Shown here piece by piece: positions 1 through 7,976 of a DNA stretch of 28,265 nt (positions within the stretch are counted from its first letter, which is position 1; each line of letters opens with the position of its first letter). Position numbers and translations under genes: made by a program. The stretch is from assembly GCA_048054495.1 (NCBI GenBank), contig JBGMQN010000036.1, forward strand, positions 1 through 28,265. The letters run 5' to 3'. The stretch is from JADFRG01 sp048054495. GTDB taxonomy: Bacteria > Chloroflexota > Anaerolineae > Anaerolineales > E44-bin32. The notes beneath the pieces are model-generated. The model did not search any database, was not told where the DNA came from, and saw only the letters and a list, made by a program, of their open reading frames with translations.

Positions 1-86
1 GGGGAAGTGCTGGAATTGGCAGACAGGCGTGACTTAGGATCACGTGCCCTATGGGCGTGTGGGTTCAACTCCCACCTTCCCCACCA
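1..86 (+). tRNA. tRNA-Leu (anticodon UAG)
   Basis: A complete class II tRNA begins at the first base of the window. The 7-bp acceptor stem pairs ggggaag (1-7) with cttcccc (76-82), base 83 is the discriminator A, and CCA (84-86) is encoded. The anticodon stem cgtga/tcacg encloses the loop cttagga, giving anticodon TAG, which reads CUN leucine codons. The long variable arm (tgccctatgggcgt) is typical of tRNA-Leu, and the T-arm carries gggttcaactccc. Nothing upstream is visible, so its promoter and any tRNA neighbours are unknown. Confidence 0.95.
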
Positions 87-160
87 GTACTCGAGGGGCG
101 CGAGCAAAGAGGGTCCAGCAATGGGCAGCGCCCGCAGACAGATTTGGATCACTACGAGTA

Positions 161-372
161 GCAGCGACGAAGCAATCCTCAATTCTCCGGAGCAGGATAT
201 TTCGCAATACTCAGGGGGAGATTGCTACGCTACGCTCGCAATGACAATGACGACATTGCGAGGATGGCAGCGACGAAGCAATCCTCAATTCCCCGGAGCA
301 GGATATTTCGCAAATCCCAGGGGGAGATTGCTTCGCTACGCTCGCAATGACAATGACGTCATTGCGAGGATC
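161..372. repeat. Tandem 106-bp hairpin-forming interspersed repeat (two copies)
   Basis: Two near-identical direct copies lie at 161-266 and 267-372, and the first nine bases of a third follow at 373-381. Within the array, attgcgagg...gacgaagcaatc and gattgcttcgctacgctcgcaat are imperfect inverted repeats, so each unit can fold into long hairpins. This resembles the MITE/REP-like palindromic elements scattered through many environmental genomes. That class assignment is from memory. No transposase is present. The stretch 87-476 holds no convincing gene: short ORFs across it are translations of the repeat. The rest (373-476) contains a GC-rich inverted repeat (gcgggc 392-397 / gcccgc 414-419) and the trigger factor ribosome binding site. 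Confidence 0.8.
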
Positions 373-476
373 GCAGCGACGCCCAGAATGTGCGGGCACC
401 GGCCATAGGTGGCGCCCGCCATTCGCTGCAGATGGCCGAACGCCAGAGGGCAAATGGAAACTGAGGTCCACATCAT

Positions 477-2248
477 TTGAAAGTCGATACTGAAACGCTA
501 GAAAATCGACAAGTTCAGCTAACGATCGAGGTGCCCGACGATCGGTACAACGCGGCCATGCGATCCGCCGCGCGGCGCATGAGCAAGCGGGACAAGATCC
601 CCGGCTTTCGCCCGGGGAAGGTGCCTTTCGAAGTGGCAGTCGGCCGTTTTGGCGAGGACGCCATCTTCGACGAGGCGCTCGATACGCTCGGGCAGGATGT
701 CTACAAACAGGCGCTCGAGGACAGCGAGCTCGAGCCCTTCGCGCCTGGCGCGCTCGACGAAGTCATAAGCCGAGAGCCGCTGGTACTCCGCTATGTGGTG
801 CCACTGGCTCCGGAAGTCGACCTGAGCGCCTATCGCAAGGTGCGCGTGAAATTTGAGCCTCCGGAAGTCTCCGACGAGGCCCTCGAAGCCATGATGGAAG
901 ATCTCCGCCAGCGACAGGCGCTCATCGAGCCCGCCGAACGCCCGGTCCAGATGTCGGACGTGGCGGTTATCGATATCGAGGGGAACCTGGATGAGCCGGA
1001 GGAAGAGGAGACGGCGCTGGTTCTCAAGGAATCCGGCATCTCGCTGCTTATCGAAGAGGACACGGACTGGCCGTTTCCGGGCATCGCCGAAGAACTGCTT
1101 GGCATCGAGGCCGACGAGACACGCACCCTCACCCACACCTTCGGAGAGGAATATCCGACCGAGGAGCTGCGCGGCCGGGCAGCCACCTTCGAAGTGACCT
1201 GCCAAGAAGTCAAATCCCGGTTCGTGCCGGAATGGAGCGACGATCTCGCCCAGGCCATGGGCGACTACGAGAGCTTGCTCGACCTGCGCATCAAGGCCCG
1301 CGAAAGCCTGGCTGAGAGCGCAGAACGAGAGACGGAAGCGGAATACGCAGACAAAGCGCTCGAGGAGGTCGGCGAGGGCGCCAAGGTGACCTACCCTCCC
1401 CTGCTGGCGGATCAGGAGGTGGATGACCTGCTGCACGACATCGCTCACCGCCTCGATGCGCAAAACCTCACTCTTGAAGACTATTTCCAGGCTGAAGACA
1501 AGACGGAAGCCGAAGTACGGGATGAGCTCCGCCCTCGCGCAGAAGAGCGCGTCAAGCGGGCGCTTATTCTAGGCAAGGTGGTGGAGGAAGAAGAGCTGGA
1601 GGTCGGCGAGCAGGAGATCAGCGGCCGCATTGAACGCCTGGCCAACAGCGTGCAGGATCCCGAAGGCAATGTCCTCAAGGCGCTCAATACGCCTCGTTCG
1701 CGCCGTCGTATCGAAAACGATTTGCTCTTTGAAATGGCGATCGATCGGCTAGTATCCATCGCCAAGGGGGAAAACCCNNNNNNNNNNNNNNNNNNNNNNN
1801 NNNNNNNNNNNNNNNNNNNNNNNNNNNNNNNNNNNNNNNNNNNNNNNNNNNNNNNNNNNNNNNNNNNNNNNNNNNNNTAACGGCCGAGGGTGAGGGGCAA
1901 AGCCCCGCTAAAGATAATAAGGAGCCGGAGGCCTCAACGGCCAAGGGTGAGGGTCAGAGCCATACGAAAGATGATGCGGAGCCGGAGGCCGTAACGGCCG
2001 AGGGTGAGGGTCAGAGCCATACGAAAGATGATGCGGAGCCGGAGGCCGCAACGGCAGAGCGTGAGGGACAAGGCCTTGCGAAAGATGAGGCAGAGCCTGA
2101 GGCCGCAACGGCAGAGCGTGAGGGACAAGACCCTGCGAAAGATGAGGCGGAGCCAGAGATCGAAGTTATCAATAACGGCGAAGGAGACCCAGTAAACGGG
2201 GATCCTGAGCAGGAATCGGAAGATTCAGAACCCGATGGAGAAGCATAG
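477..2248 (+). CDS. tig: Trigger factor with long acidic repeat tail (interrupted by assembly gap)
   Basis: Ribosome-associated chaperone and peptidyl-prolyl isomerase that meets nascent chains at the exit tunnel. The start is TTG at 477, with gaggt about 10 nt upstream and an N-terminus that aligns with the family. Residues 1-120 form the ribosome-binding domain with the signature GFRPGKVPFEV near residues 43-53. An FKBP-like PPIase domain (about 150-245) and the helical C-terminal chaperone domain follow, up to residue 434, where 100 Ns intervene. After the gap, the frame with codons starting at 1880 is open to the TAG at 2246-2248. It encodes about 120 acidic residues made of 19-residue repeats. 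The true length of the gap is unknown, so continuity of the two parts is inferred from matching strand, absence of another start, and the family's frequent acidic tails. clpP-clpX lies downstream. Confidence 0.88.
1778..1877. other. Assembly gap (100 N) inside tig
   Basis: The run is exactly 100 Ns, a conventional placeholder rather than a measured size. It sits at the junction of the trigger factor chaperone domain with a 57-bp tandem repeat, the kind of place where assemblers break. No overlap between the two flanks is visible. Confidence 0.95.
1880..2158 (+). repeat. 57-bp tandem repeats encoding the acidic trigger factor tail
   Basis: Four full 57-bp units (1880-1936, 1937-1993, 1994-2050, 2051-2107) and a fifth of 51 bp (2108-2158) follow each other without spacers. 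Each codes for a 19-residue module of the form TA(E/K)(G/R)EGQ..(T/A)KD.(A/K)EPEA. Units 2 and 3 are nearly identical, as are units 4 and 5, which suggests stepwise duplication. The array starts at the N gap, so more units may be missing. After 2158 the tail continues as non-repetitive Glu/Asp/Gly sequence to 2248. Confidence 0.9.
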
Positions 2249-2325
2249 GCCGCTGGGACGCAGATGCGCCGAAGAGAAGCGCTTTGGAGCGCTCCTTGCA
2301 CCATGAAAGGCGCACCGCTGGCCTA

Positions 2326-2354
2326 TTGCCGAGACTCTTAGATAGCGAGACAAT
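2326..2354 (+). promoter_or_regulatory. Candidate promoter of clpP
   Basis: TTGCCG (2326-2331), a 17-nt spacer and GACAAT (2349-2354) give a 4/6 plus 4/6 match to sigma-70 hexamers just before the AAGGAG ribosome binding site at 2363-2368. The 125 bp between tig and clpP contain no gene. The match is modest, and read-through from tig is equally possible. Confidence 0.3.
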
Positions 2355-2373
2355 AGCGAGATAAGGAGCCAGA

Positions 2374-3033
2374 ATGAACACCGTCAACCCCCAATCCCTG
2401 ATCCCTATGGTGATCGAGACCAGCAGTCGAGGCGAACGCGCCTACGACATCTACTCCCTACTGCTGAAGGAGCGCATCATCTTCCTGGGAACGCCTATCA
2501 ACGATATGGTCGGCAACGTCATCGTGGCGCAGCTGATCTGGTTGGATTCTCAGGACCCCGAGCGGCTGATCCGCCTGTATATCAACTCCCCCGGCGGCCA
2601 GATCTACGCCGGGATGGCGATCTATGACACGATGCAGCAGCTGAGCGCACCGATTCAAACCGTGGCCGTGGGCGTTACGGCTTCCTTCGGAACGGTACTG
2701 CTTGCAGCAGGAAGCCCCGGTCAGCGCTTTGCCCTGCCCAACGCGACGATCCACATCCACCAACCCATGGGCGGCACGCAAGGACAGGCCACCGATATCG
2801 AGATCCAGGCCAAGGAGATCTTGCGCCAACGCGAAAAGATCAATAACATACTCGCAGAACACACCGGCCAACCGCTCGAAACCATCGAGCATGACGTCGA
2901 GCGCGACTTTTACCTGAACGCAGAAGATGCCTTGAAGTACGGCCTGATCGACAAGGTGCTGGAGCCGGCAGCACTGGCCAAAGCGGAAGCCGAAGCGGAA
3001 GACGGAAAGGCCAAGGAAAAGGTAGAGAAGTAA
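2374..3033 (+). CDS. clpP: ATP-dependent Clp protease proteolytic subunit ClpP
   Basis: Serine peptidase that forms the tetradecameric degradation chamber and works with ClpX from the next gene. The 219 residues cover the whole family. The catalytic triad is visible as Ser104 (in TASFG), His129 (in IHIHQP) and Asp178 (in ERDFYL). The residue after the catalytic Ser-containing AS pair is Phe where ASMG is usual. The ATG at 2374 has AAGGAG 5 nt upstream. There is no long propeptide. The C-terminus ends in a short Ala/Glu/Lys-rich extension (about 199-219), echoing the acidic tails of tig and rpsP in this window. clpX follows after 6 bp, so the two are surely co-transcribed. Confidence 0.97.
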   Translation: MNTVNPQSLIPMVIETSSRGERAYDIYSLLLKERIIFLGTPINDMVGNVIVAQLIWLDSQDPERLIRLYINSPGGQIYAGMAIYDTMQQLSAPIQTVAVGVTASFGTVLLAAGSPGQRFALPNATIHIHQPMGGTQGQATDIEIQAKEILRQREKINNILAEHTGQPLETIEHDVERDFYLNAEDALKYGLIDKVLEPAALAKAEAEAEDGKAKEKVEK

Positions 3034-3039
3034 CCTGGC

Positions 3040-4338
3040 ATGACCGAAGCGGACGACCTATCGCGGCGCTGCTCCTTTTGCAATCGCCCCGAGGATGAAG
3101 TTCAGCGCCTGATATCGGGCCCGGACGGGGCCTACATTTGCAATGAGTGCGTTGACCTCTGCGGGGACATACTGCACGGGGATATCGGCCACGCCCACGC
3201 CGTGGGGCTGACGCCAATCGGCAAACCTTCCCTATCGCCGCAGCAGATTAGCGCCCGCCTGGACGAATATGTCGTGGGCCAGGATCACGCCAAACGCGTG
3301 CTCGCAGTTGCCGTTTACAACCACTACAAACGCATTGCCAGCCGCCCGCGCGGAGAGGTCGAGCTGGAGAAATCCAACATCCTGCTCGTCGGCCCTACCG
3401 GCGTCGGCAAGACGCTGCTTGCGCAGACGCTCGCGCGCGTCCTCGATGTTCCGTTCTGCATTGCTGATGCCACCGCCCTGACGGAGGCCGGCTATGTGGG
3501 TGAGGACGTCGAAAATATCCTGCTGCGGTTGCTCCAGGCCGCAGAGTTCGACATGCAGCGTGCAGAGCGCGGCATCGTCTACGTGGACGAGCTGGACAAG
3601 ACCGCCCGCAAATCGGGCGATAATCCCAGCATCACACGCGATGTCTCTGGCGAGGGTGTACAGCAGGCGCTGCTCAAGATCATTGAAGGCGCCGATGTAA
3701 ACGTTCCCCCTCAGGGCGGCCGCAAGCACCCGCATCAGGAATTCATACAGATCAACACCACCAACGTGCTGTTCATCTGTGGCGGCACTTTCGACGGCCT
3801 GCCAGACATCATCTCCGAACGAGTTGGTACTCGCGGCCGAGTGGGTTTCCCCGGCACCACCGAAGAGCGGGAAGCCATGCAATTCGATGACTCGGAACTG
3901 CTGCAGCGCATCGAGCCCGATGATCTGATGCACTTTGGAATGATCCCCGAGTTGGTCGGGCGGCTGCCGGTGGCTGTCAGCGTCGAGCCGCTGGATGTGG
4001 GGTCCCTGAGGAAGATCCTTACCGAGCCCAAGAACGCCCTGGTCAAACAATACGTGCAGCTCTTTGATATGGATAAGGTTGAGCTGATCTTCACCGAAGA
4101 GGCCCTGCAGCTAGCTTCGGAGATGGCCCTCGAACGGGAGACGGGTGCGCGCGGCTTGCGATCCATCCTGGAGAATTCGCTGCTGGAAGTTATGTACGAG
4201 ATCCCCTCGCGCCCCGAGGTTCGTGGTGTCGTGGTCGATGAACTCGTGATTGCAGGAAGCCAGGGCCCGAAGCTTTTAGGCGAGGACGGTCAGGAAATCA
4301 GGCAAAGCGAGGATCTCGAACTGCGCGATGCCGCCTAG
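3040..4338 (+). CDS. clpX: ClpX, AAA+ unfoldase of the ClpXP protease
   Basis: Hexameric ATP-driven unfoldase that feeds substrates to ClpP. The 432 residues begin with a four-cysteine zinc-binding domain (Cys11, Cys14, Cys34, Cys37). The AAA+ module shows Walker A GPTGVGKT at 118-125, the GYVG pore loop, Walker B (IVYVDELDK) and the RKH loop (GGRKHPHQE). The ClpP-docking loop reads VGFPG where Escherichia coli ClpX has IGFGA, so the tripeptide is conservatively changed and the following residue is Pro. The C-terminal small domain is complete. It starts 6 bp after clpP and is followed by a strong hairpin terminator, closing the operon. Confidence 0.97.
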   Translation: MTEADDLSRRCSFCNRPEDEVQRLISGPDGAYICNECVDLCGDILHGDIGHAHAVGLTPIGKPSLSPQQISARLDEYVVGQDHAKRVLAVAVYNHYKRIASRPRGEVELEKSNILLVGPTGVGKTLLAQTLARVLDVPFCIADATALTEAGYVGEDVENILLRLLQAAEFDMQRAERGIVYVDELDKTARKSGDNPSITRDVSGEGVQQALLKIIEGADVNVPPQGGRKHPHQEFIQINTTNVLFICGGTFDGLPDIISERVGTRGRVGFPGTTEEREAMQFDDSELLQRIEPDDLMHFGMIPELVGRLPVAVSVEPLDVGSLRKILTEPKNALVKQYVQLFDMDKVELIFTEEALQLASEMALERETGARGLRSILENSLLEVMYEIPSRPEVRGVVVDELVIAGSQGPKLLGEDGQEIRQSEDLELRDAA

Positions 4339-4364
4339 GCTCTCAAATTTAAAGAGTCTTAAAA

Positions 4365-4395
4365 CGGGGCGCTGAGTACAGCGCCCCGCTTCATT
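4365..4395 (+). terminator. Hairpin terminator after clpX
   Basis: A perfect 9-bp stem (cggggcgct 4365-4373 with agcgccccg 4380-4388) with a 6-nt loop is followed by cttcattta. The T-tract is interrupted, so it may be only moderately efficient. Confidence 0.75.
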
Positions 4396-4401
4396 TATAC
4401 T
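4396..4401 (+). promoter_or_regulatory. Candidate -10 box for the HAD phosphatase gene
   Basis: TATACT lies directly after the clpX terminator, about 65 nt before the preferred start of the downstream gene. No good -35 hexamer is visible at 16-18 nt, because that position falls in the terminator stem. Confidence 0.35.
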
Positions 4402-4468
4402 CAAACCGCTTTGCAGAACGAGGGCAGTCGCAGCATCCTTGCACCTGCCTCCCGAAGCCAGGCATGAA

Positions 4469-5269
4469 ATGCATGAGATGAAGCACTTCTCCGAGCTTCA
4501 GGGACTGATTTTCGACATGGACGGCGTCCTCTGGCGCGGAGGGAAGCCGCTCCCCGGTGTCAAGGAAGCATTTTCCCACCTAAGGGCACATCAAATTCCA
4601 TTCGTACTCGCAACCAATAACGCCACCCAAACCTTTGAGGAGGTTCGCTCCCGCATGGAGGATGTGGGAGTTGCCATTGATCCTCATGAAGTGCTCACCT
4701 GCGCAGTGGGGGCAGCCGGCTATTTACGACAGCACATACCGGAGGGCGCTTCCGTGTATGCCGTCGGCGGCCCGGCGCTTTATCAAGCTCTGGAAGATGC
4801 CGGATACATCGTGCAGGAATCGAGCGATGGAGTGGCAGCGGTCGTAGTTGGGATGGACTGGTCGCTCACCTGGGATAAGCTTGCAGAAGCAAGCTATGCC
4901 TTGAGGGAGGGTGCTTTCTTCATGGGAACCAACCCGGATGTTTCATTTCCCACGGAGCGCGGCCTTGCGCCGGGAAATGGCGCGATCCTGGCGGCGCTCG
5001 AAACGGCGACCGGCCGAGAAGCCACGATCTTCGGGAAACCGGAGCCGCATTTGTTTACGGAGGCGGTGCAAAGGATCGGCACTCCTGTGACCCACACGGT
5101 TGCCGTTGGAGATCGACTGGAGACAGACATCCTGGGAGGCAAGCGCGCCGGGCTGCAGACCGCCCTGGTCCTGACCGGCGTGACCACCGCCGAGCAAGTT
5201 GCGGGTTCTGATCTGCAACCCGATTGGGTATTTGAGAACTTGGAGCAGCTCAGCCAAGCGCTGGGGTAG
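4469..5269 (+). CDS. HAD-superfamily (subclass IIA, NagD-like) phosphatase
   Basis: Predicted cytosolic sugar- or nitrophenyl-phosphate-type phosphatase; the substrate cannot be read from sequence. The four HAD motifs are present in order: FDMDGVLWRG with the nucleophile DxD, VLATNNAT (motif II Thr), FGKPEPHLF (motif III Lys), and VGDRLETDILGGKRAG (motif IV Asp). The large cap insertion between motifs II and III is typical of subclass IIA. The frame is open from a TTG at 4439. ATG 4469 (aagccagg upstream) and ATG 4478 place the start closer to the family norm, and 4469 is chosen with moderate confidence. The stop at 5267-5269 lies two bases before the second N gap. It is convergent with the histidine kinase beyond the gap. 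Confidence 0.88.
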   Translation: MHEMKHFSELQGLIFDMDGVLWRGGKPLPGVKEAFSHLRAHQIPFVLATNNATQTFEEVRSRMEDVGVAIDPHEVLTCAVGAAGYLRQHIPEGASVYAVGGPALYQALEDAGYIVQESSDGVAAVVVGMDWSLTWDKLAEASYALREGAFFMGTNPDVSFPTERGLAPGNGAILAALETATGREATIFGKPEPHLFTEAVQRIGTPVTHTVAVGDRLETDILGGKRAGLQTALVLTGVTTAEQVAGSDLQPDWVFENLEQLSQALG

Positions 5270-5271
5270 CC

Positions 5272-5371
5272 NNNNNNNNNNNNNNNNNNNNNNNNNNNNN
5301 NNNNNNNNNNNNNNNNNNNNNNNNNNNNNNNNNNNNNNNNNNNNNNNNNNNNNNNNNNNNNNNNNNNNNNN
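5272..5371. other. Assembly gap (100 N)
   Basis: Exactly 100 Ns between the 3' ends of the convergent HAD gene and histidine kinase gene. The flanks share no obvious overlap. The missing sequence contains at least the histidine kinase stop codon. Confidence 0.95.
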
Positions 5372-6660
5372 CCGCCGATGCGATGCAGTCGTTCTGCGGC
5401 CTCGACCGTCATGGGGATCCTGACCGAGATACATGTGCCCTGGCCGCGAGCAGAATTGATTTGCAGAATTCCGTGAACCATTTCGGCCCGTTCGTATAGA
5501 TTCACCATACCCAGACTACCGCGCTGCTCGTAATTGTCCTGAACTTCTGCCACATCGAACCCGACCCCGTTGTCCTCAATCTCGAGAAGCGCCATCTCAC
5601 CGTCGCGCTTCAGGCGCACCCATATGTGCTCCGCGCGTGCGTGCTTGCGGGCGTTGTTTATGGCCTCTTCAACGATAAAGAATACGACTCCCTGCTTGCC
5701 GACCTCCATGGCGCTCTCGATTTGAGGGTCGACGTCCACATGGACCTTTTGATTGTGCATCTCGTCGAACTTGCGGGAAAGATCCTTCAGCGCGGCTCTC
5801 AGCCCCTCCGATTCCAGGATCAAAGGCCGCAAGGTGAAGAGCATCTGCCGGATCTCCTTAGAGGTTCGCCGCGCCAGTTCCTCAATCTTATACAGCTCAT
5901 CCGAAGCACGCTTCGCGTCCCGAATCACAAGTCGGCGTGCGAAGTTGACGCGCATGGCGATGGCGCCGATAGACTGTGCCGGTCCATCATGGAGATCGCG
6001 CGCCAGCTTGTGGCGCGCCTCCTCCTGAATCTCCGCCATGCGCTGCTTTTCCTGTTCCAGCTGGCCGTACAGGCGCGCGTTCTGCAGCGCAACGACCGCT
6101 TGCTGAGCAATGGATTCCAGGATCTCCAGGCCCTCCTCGGTGAGATATTCCTCCCTTGGGTGACCAAAGAGCATGATTCCGTATACTTCCAGGCCAACGA
6201 CAAGCGGAATGCACACCGCTACACTACATTTTCTGAGCGCCAACAGCCGGCCCAGCTCGGGATCGGAGGCGGGATCGGATGTGATTTCGAGCTGGCCGGA
6301 CGACATTGCCACCTCGACCACTCCCGCGCGCCCGGGGATTTCGGCATTTAGATCGGCTCGCAAGAAGCCGCGCGAGGAGACCACCTGAAGCTCCTCGCCG
6401 TCAAATAGCAGCAAGGCGCTGACCAATCCCCCTGCCTCTGCGTCGGTCAGGACGCTGGTCGCCAGATCGAGCGCCATATCCATCACGCGCTCGTAGTTGA
6501 GGGCCGCATTGAGCGCGGCAGTTCCTCGAAGCACTCGCCGAAGCTTCTCTATTTCCGCCTCGAGCTGCCTTATGCGCTCGTCGACCATCCGCGAGGTTGC
6601 GGGTCCCGGCATCGGCTCGTCCCCACCTAGGATTTGGTTAATGGAATCGAGGACACCCAA
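5372..6660 (-). CDS. Soluble GAF-domain sensor histidine kinase (HisKA_3/NarL type), 3' end in gap
   Basis: Cytoplasmic two-component sensor kinase; 429 residues are visible. Residues about 28-45 form a coiled coil and 50-195 a GAF sensor domain. The HisKA_3 dimerisation domain follows with the phospho-acceptor His224 in RDLHDGPAQS, then a HATPase_c domain with the N-box (EEAINNARKHARA), G1 (EDNGVGF) and G2 (GSLGMVNLYERA). No membrane segment or signal peptide is present, so the signal is likely intracellular. The start is TTG at 6660 with agaggga about 8 nt upstream. The reading frame runs into the N gap just after the ATPase domain, so only a short tail should be missing. No partner NarL-type regulator is adjacent. 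The receiver fragment at the right edge is far away and unlinked. Its promoter region (6661-6870) is shared with the divergent rpe. Confidence 0.9.
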
Positions 6661-6870
6661 CTATCGTTCCCTCTCGTGAGCCGCGGTGCTCAATCAATCG
6701 ACTCATCAAACCTTCAAGATCATTGTAATCACTGCAGGATTGCGACCAGAAGCATCATTTCCATTGCTGAGAAAAACCCAAATTTACTGTATCAGCAAAA
6801 TACCGGCTGGACCCCCTTACAGTTGCCCTACAGAGCGAGTTTATCTCGAATGCCTTATCCATTCCTCTGC

Positions 6871-6899
6871 TTGTCAACCGATTCTGCGAAAGGTATGAT
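6871..6899 (+). promoter_or_regulatory. Sigma-70-type promoter of rpe
   Basis: TTGTCA (6871-6876), a 17-nt spacer and TATGAT (6894-6899) form one of the best promoter matches in the window. A start 7-8 nt after the -10 box falls on the ATG at 6907, implying a leaderless mRNA. The -10 box overlaps the alternative ATG at 6895, which argues against that codon as the start. Confidence 0.7.
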
Positions 6900-6906
6900 T
6901 GCCGAA

Positions 6907-7617
6907 ATGGCGAAAGGATTCATTCTTGCCACCTCGATCCTGTCCGCCGATTTCCTGCACCTAGAAGACGCTATTCAAGCCGCAGAGAAGGGCGGCGCGG
7001 ACTGGATCCATATCGATGTGATGGATGGCCACTTCGTACCCAACATCACAATGGGGCCAGTTGTTGTGAAAGCCGTGCGTCAGGCGACCCGTCTGCCGCT
7101 CGACGTGCACCTTATGATCGAGACTCCGCAACGCTACCTGGAAGACTTCGCCAAGGCCGGCGCCGATTCTCTCACAGTGCACGTGGAGGCGACGACCGAC
7201 CTCGAGCAGTCCACGCAGGCCATCAGGGATCTCGGCCTGCGAGCGGGAGTAGCGATTAGTCCTGGCACCCCTGTCGATCGAGTTAAGCAGGTGCTCGAGC
7301 GCATCGATCTGCTGCTCGTAATGACGGTCAATCCAGGTTTTTCCGGACAGTCGTTCATGCCAGAGCCGCTACAGGAGGTGGAGCAGCTTCGCAAACTGAA
7401 ATTGCAGGGCCGAACGAAGGCGTTAATTCAGGTGGACGGGGGAATAGATGCCCGCACCGCCCCGCTCGCGGGGCAGGCTGGGGCCGAGGTCTTCGTAGCG
7501 GCCAGCGCGATCTTCAAGCACAAGGATGGAATTGCCGCCGGAATCGCAGCCCTCAGAAGCTCTCTCGCGTCCCGGGAAGCCCAGGGAACGCCGTCAGCCG
7601 ATCCTACGGATACCTAG
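6907..7617 (+). CDS. rpe: Ribulose-phosphate 3-epimerase
   Basis: Interconverts ribulose 5-phosphate and xylulose 5-phosphate in the pentose phosphate pathway. The 236-residue TIM barrel shows SILSADF near the N-terminus, the metal/catalytic HIDVMDGHFVPN segment, DVHLM, MTVNPGFSGQ, and QVDGGI with the second catalytic Asp. The usual APSILSADF appears as ATSILSADF. The open frame extends upstream to 6634, but that part has no epimerase similarity. The promoter at 6871-6899 puts the transcription start at about 6907, so ATG 6907 is chosen over ATG 6895. It stands alone between a divergent kinase gene and the convergent rpmB. A C-terminal tail of about 15 residues is polar and probably disordered. 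Confidence 0.93.
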   Translation: MAKGFILATSILSADFLHLEDAIQAAEKGGADWIHIDVMDGHFVPNITMGPVVVKAVRQATRLPLDVHLMIETPQRYLEDFAKAGADSLTVHVEATTDLEQSTQAIRDLGLRAGVAISPGTPVDRVKQVLERIDLLLVMTVNPGFSGQSFMPEPLQEVEQLRKLKLQGRTKALIQVDGGIDARTAPLAGQAGAEVFVAASAIFKHKDGIAAGIAALRSSLASREAQGTPSADPTDT

Positions 7618-7670
7618 CGCGGCAGAAGTCGAATGGACTGGAGAACGAGAATTGCTCATCGGTCGGCAAA

Positions 7671-7696
7671 CAAAAAGAGCCCGCGGCTGCGGACTC
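7671..7696 (-). terminator. Intrinsic terminator of rpmB
   Basis: On the minus strand a GC-rich stem (bases 7696-7677, gagtccgc/gcgggctc with one mismatch and a 4-nt loop) is followed by ctttttgtttg. It lies 20 bp beyond the rpmB stop codon. It may also stop rpe transcripts from the other side. Confidence 0.8.
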
Positions 7697-7717
7697 TCCA
7701 TCACGTAAGTCAACGCC

Positions 7718-7897
7718 TCAGGGCCTTGAAAGACGTTTGATACACTTGGTGCACAGCGTCTTGCGCACCAACCTTCCCTCCTCCAAGACGCGAGCCCGCT
7801 GCAGGTTTGGTTTAAACTTTCTCTTGGTTGCTTTCATGGAGAAACTGCGGCTCTGACCGAACGCAGTCGTCTTGCCGCAGGTTTCGCAGTGTGCCAT
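7718..7897 (-). CDS. rpmB: 50S ribosomal protein L28 (zinc-binding type)
   Basis: A 59-residue L28 of the large subunit. It carries four cysteines in two pairs (CETCGK near the N-terminus and CTKCIK near the C-terminus), the C+ form that can bind zinc. The basic core SMKATKRKFKPNLQ is typical of L28. The ATG at 7897 is chosen because the family begins with MA(K/H)C..CGK, and aaggga lies about 12 nt upstream. The frame stays open to 8020 without L28-like sequence. It is divergent from asp23, with 79 bp between them. The rpmB-asp23-fakA-recG neighbourhood is also found in actinobacteria and other Gram-positives. Confidence 0.95.
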   Translation of the reverse strand: MAHCETCGKTTAFGQSRSFSMKATKRKFKPNLQRARVLEEGRLVRKTLCTKCIKRLSRP

Positions 7898-7976
7898 TTG
7901 GCTTTTGTTTCCCTTAGCGAGCGCGGGCGCAATATTACCATAGAAGGTCGTGGCGTCCGAGAATTGAATAGAAATA

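Noticed and set aside
7..471. ORFs of 66-133 codons on both strands after the tRNA
   Set aside because: They run through the tRNA and the 106-bp hairpin repeats, show no protein-like composition, and repeat the same translated segment in each copy.
519..1463. A 314-codon minus-strand ORF opposite tig
   Set aside because: It is the complement of a well-supported trigger factor gene in a GC-rich region; long antisense frames are common there and its composition is not protein-like.
2278..2293. agcgct-ttgg-agcgct inverted repeat after tig as a terminator
   Set aside because: It has a short 6-bp stem and no T-run, so evidence is too weak.
5626..6351. A 241-codon plus-strand ORF opposite the histidine kinase
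   Set aside because: The kinase frame has clear GAF, HisKA_3 and ATPase motifs; the opposite frame has none.
6634..6906. N-terminal extension of the rpe frame
   Set aside because: The extra residues are unlike any epimerase, and the promoter at 6871-6899 lies inside this stretch.
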